In this document: in pieces, positions 11,319 to 23,300 of the stretch
How positions within the stretch are numbered: position 1 is the first letter of the stretch
Layout: the number at the start of each line of letters is the position of its first letter
Source of the DNA: Spongilla lacustris
Taxonomy: Eukaryota; Porifera; Demospongiae; Spongillida; Spongillidae
DNA length: 64,000 nucleotides
Direction: 5' to 3'
Assembly: GCA_949361645.1 (NCBI GenBank)
Contig: OX442435.1
Location: 6,583,045 to 6,647,044, forward strand
The notes under the pieces: model-generated
The model's input: only the letters and a program-made list of their open reading frames with translations
The model's database searches: none
Told to the model about the DNA's origin: nothing
Translations under genes and position numbers: made by a program

Positions 11319-13674
11319 CACGTTCCCCAGGGGTAACGCGTATAACATTATAGATTACAATGAAGCAAGCAAAGCAAAATTACACTACTCATAAGACTCC
11401 ATAGTGTTACATGTAAAAGTGCATAGTTTTATAGTTCAGGTATGCCGTGCTCCCTATGCCAATCCATGCAGCGAGAGCCTCTAGCTGATGACATTCCACA
11501 TACAGTCACTATTAAACTTTGAGAAGGTCGACTGCATGTTGTGCAGAAGTAATGGCCATTGTTCTGCTCTTTGAACACACGTACACACACAAGGCACTTT
11601 CTCCTAGCCCCTCCAGCACTGCCCTGCTTTGACTCATACTGGTGTATTGTGGTCAGAGGCATAAAGAGATGAGTTGTATGTGAAGATGCAGTTTCAGATT
11701 GTTGTGGGGACCTTAGGGACCTAGTGTGGGGCGACACTGGAACACCGTATGTGTTGGTAATAAGAGAGAGGGCCAATTTCTCTGTGAATGTGCGGTGTTC
11801 CATGCTTTTGCCATCTAAATGAAGGGCCGAATACAGTAGGAATGCATCCACCTCCACCATTCCCAAAATGGTTGCAAAGACACGATGGTGCCATTTCCTA
11901 GCCCCCCAAGCTTCCTCTAGTGCCAGAGAACCTTGGCGAAGGTGGTATGTACATCTATTTTGCTAGCACTGTCAAAGTATTCTTCTACTAGCTTGGGTCT
12001 TTTCACAGTCTTGCAAAATATCTCTGATGACTCTCCACCTTCGGACACATGGTATCTTTTCTTTGTGTGTCGCTGGCCTTCCACTGTAGTCCCACAAGTT
12101 GACAAGAACCTCTTTAGTGTCTTATCTTTCCAGGCCAAAGCAATCATTGGAACACCTTCAATTGTTGCAGTTGCAGCTTGGTGGTCACCCCTCTGGTACT
12201 GACAATTGTCCAAGTACTTTGCAGGGAACTCTTTAGTTGCCCCCTTCACGATGCCCTGTAAAAATAAGCCTCTTTTCCCCAGCATAACAGCTGCTGTTGT
12301 ACTAGTGAATGCCGAGTCTGCTCTAACGATGCGATGGCTTCCAAAGTAGGGCTCACACAGCCGAAGCAACCATGCTGTGCCAGCAGGGAGTGCTGACCAA
12401 TCTTTATCTGCCATATCACTTTTCTTTTCTTGTATTTCTAACCTCAACATGACACCAGTCACACCATCCGCAAGGTTTTTAAATTCTGTGCCAACACCTT
12501 TTGGCTTGCGAATTATCTTTTGGGTGTGTGGGAGAGCATCTGGCATGTCATCTGGCTTTCTGCTAATCCAGGATGCAAATGACTCATCTACAACAAGACA
12601 GCTGGAAGGACGAATCTTATCAAGCCTGCGCTGATTGAAAGCATCGACAAGTGTGCGGACTGAGTGCCACCTGTCACTTTCATTGTAAATTGTGGGATCA
12701 TGAAAAGTCAAATAGCGAAGGATAGTTTCAAACCTTCTTTGCCCCATACCAAATCGATTTCCCCATGCTGGAGCAGGAAAGAGGCTATCCTTACTTTTGT
12801 CGACACTCCAATACCTGTGACGGTCTCCATATGGATGCACAGTCATGCCATACAAAAAACCAAGCACCTTCAGTACCTCCTGTGGTGATGTTTCTGCCTG
12901 CCCAGCATCTTTCAGCACTGTTGACGTCCAAAATGCAAAATCAGCCAGCATATGGGTTGGAAACATCAGCAGGAAAAAGTCATACACGGATCTACTGAAA
13001 ATGTGTGCATCATCTCCCCACAGAATCCTCATGCTGTGATGATCTCCATCGAAGTGGTCAGCAGTGATGGCATCAACTGCTGTCCATTTTATTCCATCTA
13101 CAACAAGCGGATTATCGGGAGGGGCGGGTCTCGCGAGAGTGGCTTCAATAACGGGGTTCTCTTCAGGAGCATCATCTGAAGACTCATTTTCATCCCCATC
13201 GATATCGTCGCAAGAACTGTTCATATCGTCATCTTCAGGCTCAAGGTCGCTAGTCTCACGAGTGAGACTGCGCGCGTTCAGCAGCATATCGATATCTGGT
13301 TTGTCCCACCTTACTCGCCACTTTGCCGACGGTCCTGCTCCTACCTTTTCCGTCACTTTTCCACGCAATTGGACCTTGGATGCCTGCTTCCCAAACTCGG
13401 CTGTAGCTTTTCTGGAGCCAAGAACCTTTGTAGCATTTGCGCACACTCTATCACCAACACTCAAGCCCTTCGCCATTATCGCAACGTACAAACAATGTGA
13501 AACAGTGGAAAACAAAAGAAGCGTAGCGCAAAGCGCAGATATCACTATCAGTTTTTACGTGCAGGCGGATGTTGGGATCAGATAATAGTGCCACATAGTG
13601 AAGGATTTATGCGTTGCCATTATATCTAGTGAGATGTAGAGGCCAGCAAATGTGCGTTACCCTTGGGGAACGTT
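11319..13674 (-). mobile_element. piggyBac-type DNA transposon
   Basis: A transposase gene is framed by an inverted pair: CGTTCCCCAGGGGTAACGCG at 11319-11338 and the near complement of it at 13655-13674. The distance from each to the coding region is short (about 90 and 200 bp), as expected for a compact element. The right end is immediately followed by a further copy of the same sequence in opposite orientation (13675-13694). No TTAA target duplication is obvious at these positions, so the exact borders are uncertain; the transposase itself is not. Confidence 0.6.
11429..13476 (-). pseudogene. piggyBac transposase with one frameshift
   Basis: DDE transposase of the piggyBac family, which cuts and pastes DNA at TTAA. 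I place the start at the Met at 13476 (MAKGLSVGDRV) rather than the upstream Met at 13545, because the 23 extra residues look like random hydrophobic sequence. The N-terminus resembles a small chromo/Tudor-like barrel (KWRVRWD) followed by an acidic linker. The three catalytic Asp positions are present: CLVVDESF, IVRADSAFTS and ALAWKDKTLKRFLS. The frame breaks by one base near 11935, after KIDVHTT. Continuing in the shifted frame gives RQGSLALEEAWGARKWHH, then MVEVDAFLLYSALH and the C-terminal zinc-ribbon-like tail with CLVC and CTTC pairs, ending at 11429. A single indel, real or from sequencing, separates this copy from an intact gene. Confidence 0.85.
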
Positions 13675-15420
13675 CGTTCCCCAAGGGTAATGCGTGATCA
13701 TTTAAACATTAAGCGTGAGTCTCACGCATAAGAGTCCAATCTCAAGCTCTCACGCACAGCCCATTTGATCTCACGCATTCGTGAGATCAAATGATATCCC
13801 TATCACTAATATTAATGAATTAATCGCGACCGAAGGTGTGGTATCACGATCGTAAATTGCATGCACGTGCACGCAAATGAATGGTTGAAGAGAATGATGA
13901 ATTTATATACATAGTGTCCAACAAAGAGGAAGTTGAGGCAAGGCCTGGACCATCAAAAAAGCGAGCTAAGTATGCAACATGCAGCTGCAGGTGCTGGAAA
14001 TTATCATACTAAATTTTGGTTCCATCGTGAGTGATTTGGCCATTTATCGTCACTTGAGATCAGAGACAATCCGTTTGCGTTTCAATGTACTTTGCATCTT
14101 CGCCAGATAAGTTGTAGACGTATTGGTAAAGCTGATGTAGAACGGCATATCAGCACGCCCATGCATGTCTCAAATGTTAAGGCTACAAAATCAACTGCAA
14201 CATGGGAGTATAATAAAACACATTGAAGGAAACTGTTTGTATTGCGTGTTTATAAGCCCTACACCTAGTGTCGTACCTAATCGTGTAAAACGTACGGTAC
14301 CGCGTAGCGTTTGGCTATATGAGACTAGCGCGAGATAAAAAAGAAAATTCTGATGATGTGAAATGATCTTAACATGCTACGTATACTTTATACTAATCTC
14401 ACGCCTAGAGCTGCTAATCTCACGCTTAATAACCCACTGCCTCACGCTTACAAAATAAACACCTTGAGATCTATACGCATAATCACACACGACTTATCGT
14501 ATGTGATGTGCATCTAAACGAATTGGAGGCATGAAGAGAAGGCAGATAGGTTTGAGCGAAGCGTGGATAAGGCAAAAGAAGCAGGATTGTGGTGAACCAG
14601 CTGATGATGCTGGGGCAAGTAGCACGAGTTTGAGAGAGCTAAATTCTGCTCCATCCGATACATATGTATGAATTTCATTGTCTCTAATTTAAACAGCGCC
14701 CCCCAATAATTTTGCCCTTCCGCCGCCGCTGTTAGACAGATCGAAGACCAAATTTTCCTCACTACCTCGATTTCTACAATAACAATAACTCCATACTACT
14801 TAAACTTTACGTACACGTTGCCTTCCACCATAGATAGTACTATCTATGCCTCCACTCATCGTCGTTTAAATCATTTGGTCACGCACTGCTTTTAGGGGGT
14901 ATACGCCTTATCACCGAAATCACCAAATTTAAGGTTAACTTTTGACATAATATTTCCAATGCGTAAACAGAGACATTATATAATTACCACCTTTACACCA
15001 TTGCGTAAACATCAGGTTTGCTTCGTGTAAACATGAGGAAATGTTTGTATAAATGAAACCTGACCTTTACGTTACGTTTATACGTCGTGTACGACCGCTA
15101 GCGTAAACCCGTGTATTATACGCGCGCAGTGAAATGCGATCATAATAAGATGATGTTTTGGTTCATCGTTATTCTTGCATACTCACTGCATACTGCTAGC
15201 TGCACAACAACAAAAAGTGCTTAGAATTATTTAAATTAGGCAAATGACATGAGAAACTAATCAATGCTTATGAATATATAGGTACATGAGGGTCAGCAGT
15301 GCATGCACTGATATGATTTTATGGACTCACTGATACCAGGTTGCCATGGTATTAGTCATAACATTATTCTGACCAGCAATACCATACTGGATGATATAAT
15401 ATGTCCTCCATTATCCCCAG
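13675..15420. other. Repeat-rich spacer with TCTCACGC motifs
   Basis: No recognised gene. The octamer TCTCACGC or a close form recurs at about 13717, 13753, 13771, 14396, 14419 and 14442, and once at 11287 on the other side of the piggyBac element, suggesting subterminal repeats of a transposon. A hairpin of about 16-bp arms lies at 13765-13795. A 48-codon frame at 14531-14677 (MKRRQIGLSEAWIRQKKQD) looks like the basic start of a transposon protein, but nothing follows. Confidence 0.4.
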
Positions 15421-15449
15421 GGGGGGGGGGGGGGGGGGGGGGGGGGGGG
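15420..15449. repeat. Poly(G) tract
   Basis: About 30 consecutive G bases. Confidence 0.9.
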
Positions 15450-15935
15450 CTCCAGGTAAGGTTGAATGAAGTGGAGGTTATCACTGTAGCCAACAGACCT
15501 GTAATTGCCATTGGGGCTGGGGAGGAGGGAAGGCTTTTAGGTGCTGATACGTGTAGTTTGCTTAATGTTGATGCTCAAATACTTTTTTTATGATAGTGAT
15601 TCACTGAATTAGTAAGGGGGGAGGGGGGTGAATACAATGTAATAAAAAGGAATGAATTACATTTAGTTGAATGGAAATGGAGAAGTCCCTTACCTTGGAT
15701 CCGTCCTAACTAGTACATGTAGCTTATGGAAGTATGTGTGGTGTGTTGTATCCCCTATCTATGTGGGCATTTGGTACACCTTCAATTTACATTGGAAGGA
15801 AGGGGGTTGCCATGATTGCCATGGCAACCGTGAACACCTATATGAACCACCAGATACAATGTGTCATACTACAACAATGGCTGACCACACTGGGGGGGAG
15901 GTGCCCAGGCCACTCCCACATCTCACCTTACACAG

Positions 15936-16235
15936 TCATATGCATAATAGGAATGTGAATGTGGAGGTGGACTGGAGCATGAAGTGACCCTTGGAGGAGG
16001 ACTGGTAAGCTACTGTGGAGTTTCCAGATGATGGTGGGAATGTACTGTGTACTGAAGCAGATGAAGAGTTTGATATGGTGTTGCCACTAGGGTCAAGCCA
16101 TGACTGGCCACCCCACCCCTGGCTAACAATAGCTGGGGTAATAGTGATCACATTGCTACATGCCAGGTTCAATGTATCTGTCTCATTCACATAAGTTACA
16201 ACCTGAGGGACCACTGGAGCAGCTATGCCCACTGT
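15936..16235 (-). pseudogene. Inverted decayed copy of an Ig exon
   Basis: The minus strand encodes VPQVVTYVNETDTLNLAC and then SWLDPSGNTISNSSSASV, matching exon 3 of gene A (19311-19619) almost word for word. It then jumps to GHFMLQSTSTFTF, which matches the second Ig exon (19676-19963), so parts of two exons have been fused by deletion. The C-terminal half of the first Ig domain is missing. It forms an inverted repeat with the gene A 5' exons. Confidence 0.8.
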
Positions 16236-16318
16236 GTGAAGAGAAGCCTGAAGAAATTAAACAAAGGTACACCTACATTGTGCGATCTCCAACCCCATTA
16301 CCAATCCCCCAGGTAGTA

Positions 16319-16662
16319 GGGTGTGTAACCTTTGTCATAAATCAAAATCAATTATTTCGATTATGGAAAGACGTCCAATCGATTTTTCAGGTTTATAGTG
16401 ACTTGCAAATCGATTATTAAATCAATTTTGGCGATTATACTAATACACCCAATGATTACTTAGGTTTTTCCAGGTTTCCAGATTTTAGATATTGGCACTA
16501 TAAATCACGAGTCTCTACACACATAATCAGTTGTATTGCTTACCAGCTGCTTATGCCAACTTTTAATCATTAAAACTATAGTTACACATGTGCACGTGCC
16601 CTATAGTATCCACAGGGACTGCGAACGATACATAAATAACCTGCAAAATCCGTTACACACCC
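16319..16662. mobile_element. 344-bp MITE with GGGTGTGTAACC ends
   Basis: Starts with GGGTGTGTAACC (16319-16330) and ends with CGTTACACACCC (16651-16662). Its first 280 bp match, in reverse orientation, the right end of the larger element at 44603-45637. It sits between the inverted Ig and exon-2 copies, i.e. in what was an intron of the duplicated gene. A left-end fragment of the same family is at 17541-17600. Confidence 0.75.
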
Positions 16663-16679
16663 TTAACAGGTAGCTTGTC

Positions 16680-16959
16680 CAAAATACAATGAATGTGTTT
16701 GCAGATGATGTCAGGTATTGTATGTACGGTGCTGCAGGTATCCCATGTACGTTTAGTCTCTCGTGCCAAGCAATATACATTATGTCATGGGACAGAGAAT
16801 ATGTAGGGTTATACCTACCGAAACGGACCACATATTAAAGGTACATTAATTGTAGTGTTGGAGCATATCAGACACACTGGCATGGATCAGACTGGGTGAT
16901 GATAACAATTTTAGCAGTACGAATTGTGTAGTTGTACAGTCATGGTTGGCTGGTTGCTG
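16680..16959 (-). pseudogene. Inverted decayed copy of gene A exon 2
   Basis: Minus-strand sequence matches exon 2 of gene A (19000-19251), including the acceptor-proximal CAACCAGCCAACCATG, the ATCACCCAGTCTG stretch and a later segment encoding GIPAAPYIQYLTS (GIPGAPYILYITS in gene A). Frames are broken. With the Ig copy at 15936-16235 it shows that a 5' piece of gene A was duplicated in inverted orientation. Confidence 0.7.
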
Positions 16960-16977
16960 AATAGGGACCAGTAGTGG

Positions 16978-17011
16978 TGGGGGGGGGGGGGGGGGAGGGG
17001 GGAGGGGGGGA
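16978..17011. repeat. Poly(G) tract
   Basis: Interrupted poly(G), about 30 bases, next to the inverted exon-2 copy. Confidence 0.9.
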
Positions 17012-17212
17012 GAGGAACACGTGTATACTAGCGTATGTGTGATGTAAAGTTCTAACAAAGCCATGCACATCCATTAAATTATAAATGTACATGTAATGTG
17101 TGAGACTTACACTTTGTCTTTTGCTCCACTCGGCGTTGCGTTGAGCCGAACATGCATTTTTAGCGTCATACCAAACGTCACAATGCATGATGCTAGTGTT
17201 CCAAAATGTTAT

Positions 17213-17251
17213 GTGCGCTTGCGCAGATGTCCTTTTCTGCGGTGTATAAAA
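17213..17251 (+). promoter_or_regulatory. Candidate core promoter of gene A
   Basis: TGCGCTTGCGCA (17213-17224) resembles the palindromic NRF-1-type site TGCGCATGCGCA, and TATAAAA lies at 17245-17251, about 94 bases before the proposed start codon at 17345. Spacing fits a short 5' UTR. This is sequence inference only. Confidence 0.4.
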
Positions 17252-17344
17252 TCCTATGTATGTTTATGTGTTGCCAGTTCTCATTGTATGCTGCCCTGAC
17301 CTGGAGTGGCGATACGCGCGCTACAAGCCTATAGAGTACGTGTG

Positions 17345-17399
17345 ATGACTCTTTCCAAGTTTATAGCACTACTAGTACTGTGTCAGCTATGTAGACGAG
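17345..17399 (+). CDS. Gene A exon 1: signal peptide
   Basis: ATG followed by MTLSKFIALLVLCQLCRR, a basic start and hydrophobic core typical of a secretory signal. The exon ends one base into a codon at GTGAGC. That phase matches the next proposed exon at 19000. Chosen because it is the only signal-like exon upstream of the Ig exons, although the 1.6-kb intron leaves room for others. Confidence 0.55.
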
Positions 17400-20300
17400 G
17401 TGAGCTCGAGTATTTTAGCAGAAAACTATTACTGAAGTACCATGCACTAAGAAATTCACTTCTTCACAGCGATATGTATTTTGACGCCATAATACACGTA
17501 GTTGGCAATAAGCTAGCTATAGGATTGCCGATCTAGTTGAGGGTGTGTAACCGATCGAGCGATTTTCTTAGGTTAATCGATTATTTAATACCTGCATGAG
17601 CGCTTCGGAAGACACGTCTTCGTCTCTAGTAGTTGGGCGTAGCCCTACCTACGTGTTCTAGCGAAGGTCGTATAGCCAACGCACTCGTAAAGAAGGAGCC
17701 CGTAGAGGAGCCAAGGAGAGTTGAGCAGCCCAGTAAAGTCGCTCCATTGCCTTCAAATCCTATACACCACTAACGTTCTCAGAGAGAATGTTTTTTATAT
17801 CATTTTTTTTTACATTGGGTTGCTTTAATATAACTAGGTACCAGTATGGCATTGTATACCTGCTATCTAGTACAGGCAAGTGCATTCATCAGAACCTGTA
17901 CCTGTATGTACATTTATGTAACTCAGAAATGTGATATACACTTGCTTGGGTGATGGGCCATTAGTGGTAGAGAGAAAAGGATCATTCATTTATACCAGCT
18001 CCCACCAAAATGCTAACTTTACATGCCAAAGGCATGTTAACTTCAGGAGATAAAATTAGGGCTCTAGGGTTGGGGCTACAAGGCGCGAAGCGCCGACAAT
18101 GCCGACTCCGAATCCGGGGTCAAATTGCACCCGCGGTGCTGTCCAGACACTCTTCATTGATAAAAACGAGCACCCGTAACAAAATTGAACAGCCTCGCCC
18201 ACACTACAATGCCTATGCTTACCCATGTCCAGCTGTAGCAACACTGCATGAACATGTCACTGCCTAGCAAAATCATGTTTTGTGGTTTGTTGGAAGCAAA
18301 TAACATCAAACTTATAAACTCCTGGGGTTATCTGATTGTGACTTATTTTAGGCAAATGAACTGCTTGGACAATCAGCTGATAACACACCTACCATTGAGG
18401 TCTACTGGTATAGGCCCATGCTGTTTTGTGTGATTGTAAGAGGTATCATAGAAATAGGGTTCTGAGGCAGCACTATGATGCCTTACCCCAGCTAAAATAT
18501 CATTTTCTGTTAATTTTATTGTATTAATGGCACGAACATCTTTTAAGAACCCCCCTGCTTTTGTTCTTCGAATGTTCAGTGCACAGTAGCATGTGCAGAT
18601 CTAGTGGTTACCTTTTGTGCTAACCATGGATGGGTCTTGCAAAAGGCATCATATAACTCATCTAGCAACGTCCTATTGCTTAGAATAGCCTTTTCAAGGC
18701 CACCCTTATACTCCATTAGAACACTATCATTGGGTTCGTACAGGGAGTTGCTAAAATGATTAAGGAGATGGAAACATGCAGTCAGTACTTAAATTTACTT
18801 ACTTTCACACTGGTAATACATGTAGAAGCCACATGTATATATATATATATATACATCCTGCAAAATCATGTCCTTTGATTTTAGCATGCAACAATTTGAA
18901 TTCATCAATTGGAAAAGTTTATTTCATTGTCAATACCACAGTACCATGTATCATGTTACATGGTAGTAAACATGCGTACATGCATCACAATCCATGCAGG
19001 TACCAGCCAGCCATGTCTTTACAACTACACCATTGGCTATTCATTTATCATCACCCAGTCTGCCCCAGTGTGTCTGATATGCTATTACACTTACTATACT
19101 ATATGGACCATTGATGGCATAAGTGGCGACATACCTGGAATACCTGGAGCCCCTTACATATTGTATATTACATCACCCACTACCACATTCACTAGTGGTC
19201 CAGAAGTTCGTTGTTGGAATGCAGCACACGTTTACTATACTGTAAGCTATGGTAAGTGTAACTTTGTGTTGATCATTCAGATGGAAACCATAAACTTTCT
19301 TTTTACACAGCAAATATAGCTGTTCCTGTGGTCCCTCAGGTTGTGACTTATGTGAATGAGACAGATACATTGAACCTTGCATGTAACAGTGTGATCACTG
19401 TTTCTAAATCTTCTATACATTTTTCCCCACCATTTCAGGGAATTCCGTTCCTTGCAGCCCAATCTTGGTTTGGCCCTAGTGGCAACACCATATCAAACTC
19501 CTCATCTGCTTCAGTACCTTCTATTAGCCGTACAGCTGCTGGGAACTATACATGTGTTACATCGCTGAATTCGCATGTAATTAGTATCATAAATGCTTCT
19601 ACCGTGGTGGTAGTCTACTGTGAGTGTCCTCCATATTGGGGGAACATGTTCCTCATGTTTCCCTTGTTCCCTCAGACCCTCCCAACATAATATCTCCCCA
19701 GCCCTCTGTCTTCATGCCCCAAGGCCTCAGTGTGCAGCTGAACTGTTCCTTTGATGGCCTCCCTGTCCCCACCATCACCTGGACTCTCCCCAGTGGGAGT
19801 GTCCTTACCTCCTCCCGGGGTCGCTTTATGCTTCAGTCCACCTCCACCTTCACATCCCTCACCATATCATCCCTGGTGGGGGGAGGGGACAATGGGACCT
19901 ACACTTGTACTGCCTCCAATTTGAGGGGAGTGGCCTCCAGCAGTGTGCAGCTGACTGTGCAAGGTGAGAGGTGGGCATGGCCTGAAAGGGGGCCAAGCAT
20001 TGCTGTGGTAGGAAACATTGAATCTGGTGGTGGGTGGGGCCAAACAAACTAGAGTATGGAGATGGTTATTTATTACCAACTCTATTACCCCACTGTCATC
20101 TACTCCTCCCCAGTCCTCCCTCCTGATGCTCCTACCAATTTGGCGGTAGCCTACATAGACAACTCCTCCATCTCTCTCAGCTGAACCAATGGGTTTAATG
20201 GCTACTCTAACCTGTCAGCTGTTGTCATTAGCTATGAGGTGGACAGGTACCCTCAGGATGGTACGAGGTCCCAGACCTTCCCCATGGGCACATCTGCTAC

Positions 20301-23300
20301 TCTCACTGGCCTCCACCCATACTCAAACTACACCATCCATGTCATGCTGACCAATGTTGTTGGTCTGGTCAGTAACTCTACCAACATTACTGTACCTACT
20401 GCTTCTTTGAGTAAGTCCTTGCAGATAATGCAACATAGCCTTAACCCTTCTATCACCACAGGACCAATGGCTCCCTCCATCACTAGTGTGGTGGCTAACA
20501 ACTCTACCCAACTACACATCATGTGGACAGTGAGCCCTCCCTCCCTCCCTCCCTCCCTCCCTCCCTCCCTCCCTCCCTCCCTCCCTCCCTCCCTCCCTCC
20601 CTCCCTCCCTCCCTCCCTCCCTCCCTCCCTCCCTCCCTCCCTCCCTCCCTCCCTCCCTCCCTCCCTCCCTCCCTCCCTCCCTCCCTCCCTCCCTCCCTCC
20701 CTCCCTCCCTCCCTCCCTCCCTCCCTCCCTCCCTCCCTCCCTCCCTCCCTCCCTCCCTCCCTCCCTCCCTCCCTCCCTCCCTCCCTCCCTCCCTCCCTCC
20801 CTCCCTCCCTCCCTCCCTCCCTCCCTCCCTCCCTCCCTCCCTCCCTCCCTCCCTCCCTCCCTCCCTCCCTCCCTCCCTCCCTCCCTCCCTCCCTCCCTCC
20901 CTCCCTCCCTCCCTCCCTCCCTCCCTCCCTCCCTCCCTCCCTCCCTCCCTCCCTCCCTCCCTCCCTCCCTCCCTCCCTCCCTCCCTCCCTCCCTCCCTCC
21001 CTCCCTCCCTCCCTCCCTCCCTCCCTCCCTCCCTCCCTCCCTCCCTCCCTCCCTCCCTCCCTCCCTCCCTCCCTCCCTCCCTCCCTCCCTCCCTCCCTCC
21101 CTCCCTCCCTCCCTCCCTCCCTCCCTCCCTCCCTCCCTCCCTCCCTCCCTCCCTCCCTCCCTCCCTCCCTCCCTCCCTCCCTCCCTCCCTCCCTCCCTCC
21201 CTCCCTCCCTCCCTCCCTCCCTCCCTCCCTCCCTCCCTCCCTCCCTCCCTCCCTCCCTCCCTCCCTCCCTCCCTCCCTCCCTCCCTCCCTCCCTCCCTCC
21301 CTCCCTCCCTCCCTCCCTCCCTCCCTCCCTCCCTCCCTCCCTCCCTCCCTCCCTCCCTCCCTCCCTCCCTCCCTCCCTCCCTCCCTCCCTCCCTCCCTCT
21401 GATTGAGTAAGATCAATGGATGAAGGTGTGAAGGATTACTTAGTTAAGGGGAGGTGGTATGAAGGGATGTGGATGCTATTGAGGTCCTCTTGTACCATGT
21501 ATAGTACTAAGGAAGTTCATGAGTAGGCCCAGAGCACAGGATGAGGGGTGTGTCTGACCATACCAGATACATTGCCATATCACCTCATATGGCACACAGG
21601 GGCGTTTATAACTACTAAGTTTCAGTAGCATGTAAAGATGTACTTCATTGAATGCATCAGTTACAAGTAATTCAAGAGGTATCTAAACCACCTGACAGAT
21701 ACTAACTGACACTACAGCTGAACCATCAGTAGGATGCACATCCACAGGATGCATATGCTCTCTTATTAGAATCGTTCATGTTGAGGTGGTGATTGAGAGT
21801 GTCACATAGGTATTTGGCACACACTACAAGAGTGACCTTTGTACTCTTAGGCCCCACCCATCAACAGTTCCACCACTGCACCTTTGACCTCTTGGACCAT
21901 TAGCTACACATGCTTCTCTTCATGGAGCCCTAGCTGTCCTTCTGGTACCATCACATCCATCCCTCCCTCCTCCTCCTCCTACTCCATCTCTGGACTAGTG
22001 AAGGGTTCTAGCTACACATTTGTGGTGGGAGGGGTCAACAGTGGAGCTGTTGGTGACCTGTCACCACCGGCAACCAATCAAACCACAGTGGACCGTGAGT
22101 TACCTGATTCTGCTTTCTCCACTCATAAAAATATCATTAAGCTGCTAAATCATAATATAATTATGTCATAAATAATAATAAGGGAATCACTAATGTGCCA
22201 CAGCATTTAAATTGAAGGCTGTACCCAGAAGGGTTGTACAGTCAATTAGTACACACACCTCAGTCTATTCAGAATCAATCAATCTTGTGGAGTGCAGTAC
22301 ATGTATTTACATGATCATACACTACATTTATACCCAGATGTAAGCATGTTTACACAGTGCCAAAAAATAAAATAAAAAATTCAATTTAATAGCAGCTGCC
22401 ACACAGCAATTTTACCTTGGGTACACCAGTACTATGGGGTACACCAGTACTATGGGGTACACCAGTACTATGGGGTACACCAGTATAGTACTATGGGGTA
22501 CACCAGTACTATGGGGTACACCAGTACTATGGGGTACACCAGTACTATGGGGTACACCAGTACTATGGGGTACACCAGTACTATGGGGTACACCAGTACT
22601 ATGGGGTACACCAGTACTGTGGGGTACACCAGTACTATGGGGTACACCAGTACTATGGGGTACACCAGTACTATGGGGTACACCAGTACTGTGGGGTACA
22701 CCAGTACTATGGGGTACACCAGTACTATGGGGTACACCAGTACTATGGGGTACACCAGTACTATGGGGTACACCAGTGCTATGGGGTACACCAGTACTAT
22801 GGGGTACACCAGTACTATGGGGTACACCAGTACTATGGGGTACACCAGTACTATGGGGTACACCAGTACTATGGAGTACGCCAGTACTATGGGGTACACC
22901 AGTACTGTGGGGTACACCAGTACTATGGGGTACACCAGTACTATGGGGTACATCCGGGTACACCAAAATACTATGGGATATTTAACTAGTAAAAAGTCAA
23001 TGAAATTTCATACTCTTTCAAAGTTTATCTGCATGCAGTTTATAAAACTCATAAAAAGTTGTCATACATTATTTGTCATATTACTTAATTGCAAGTTTTT
23101 ATAATTTGATTTTTGAACCATTAAAGGTAAATAATGCAGTTTGTATTTGCCTACTTACTACATAAATTCATTTACTTAGCATGATAATACTATTAAAAAA
23201 TAAAAGCATTGTGCCCATTTGTGGACACTGTATATGATATAAGGTGGAGTATTGTATTATAAAAAGAATGTTACGAAGTGCTGATCAATATACAGATATG

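Noticed and set aside
13064..13585. 173-codon plus-strand open frame
   Set aside because: Antisense shadow of the piggyBac transposase.
17630..17774. Terminal exon ending KKEPVEEPRRVEQPSK
   Set aside because: Short, no convincing acceptor, no homologue in the window; only an impression of coding composition.
20239..21416. Long Ser-Leu-Pro-Pro and Gly-Arg-Glu-Gly open frames
   Set aside because: They are translations of the intronic CCCT microsatellite; the plus-strand one merely reads through exon 5 into the repeat.
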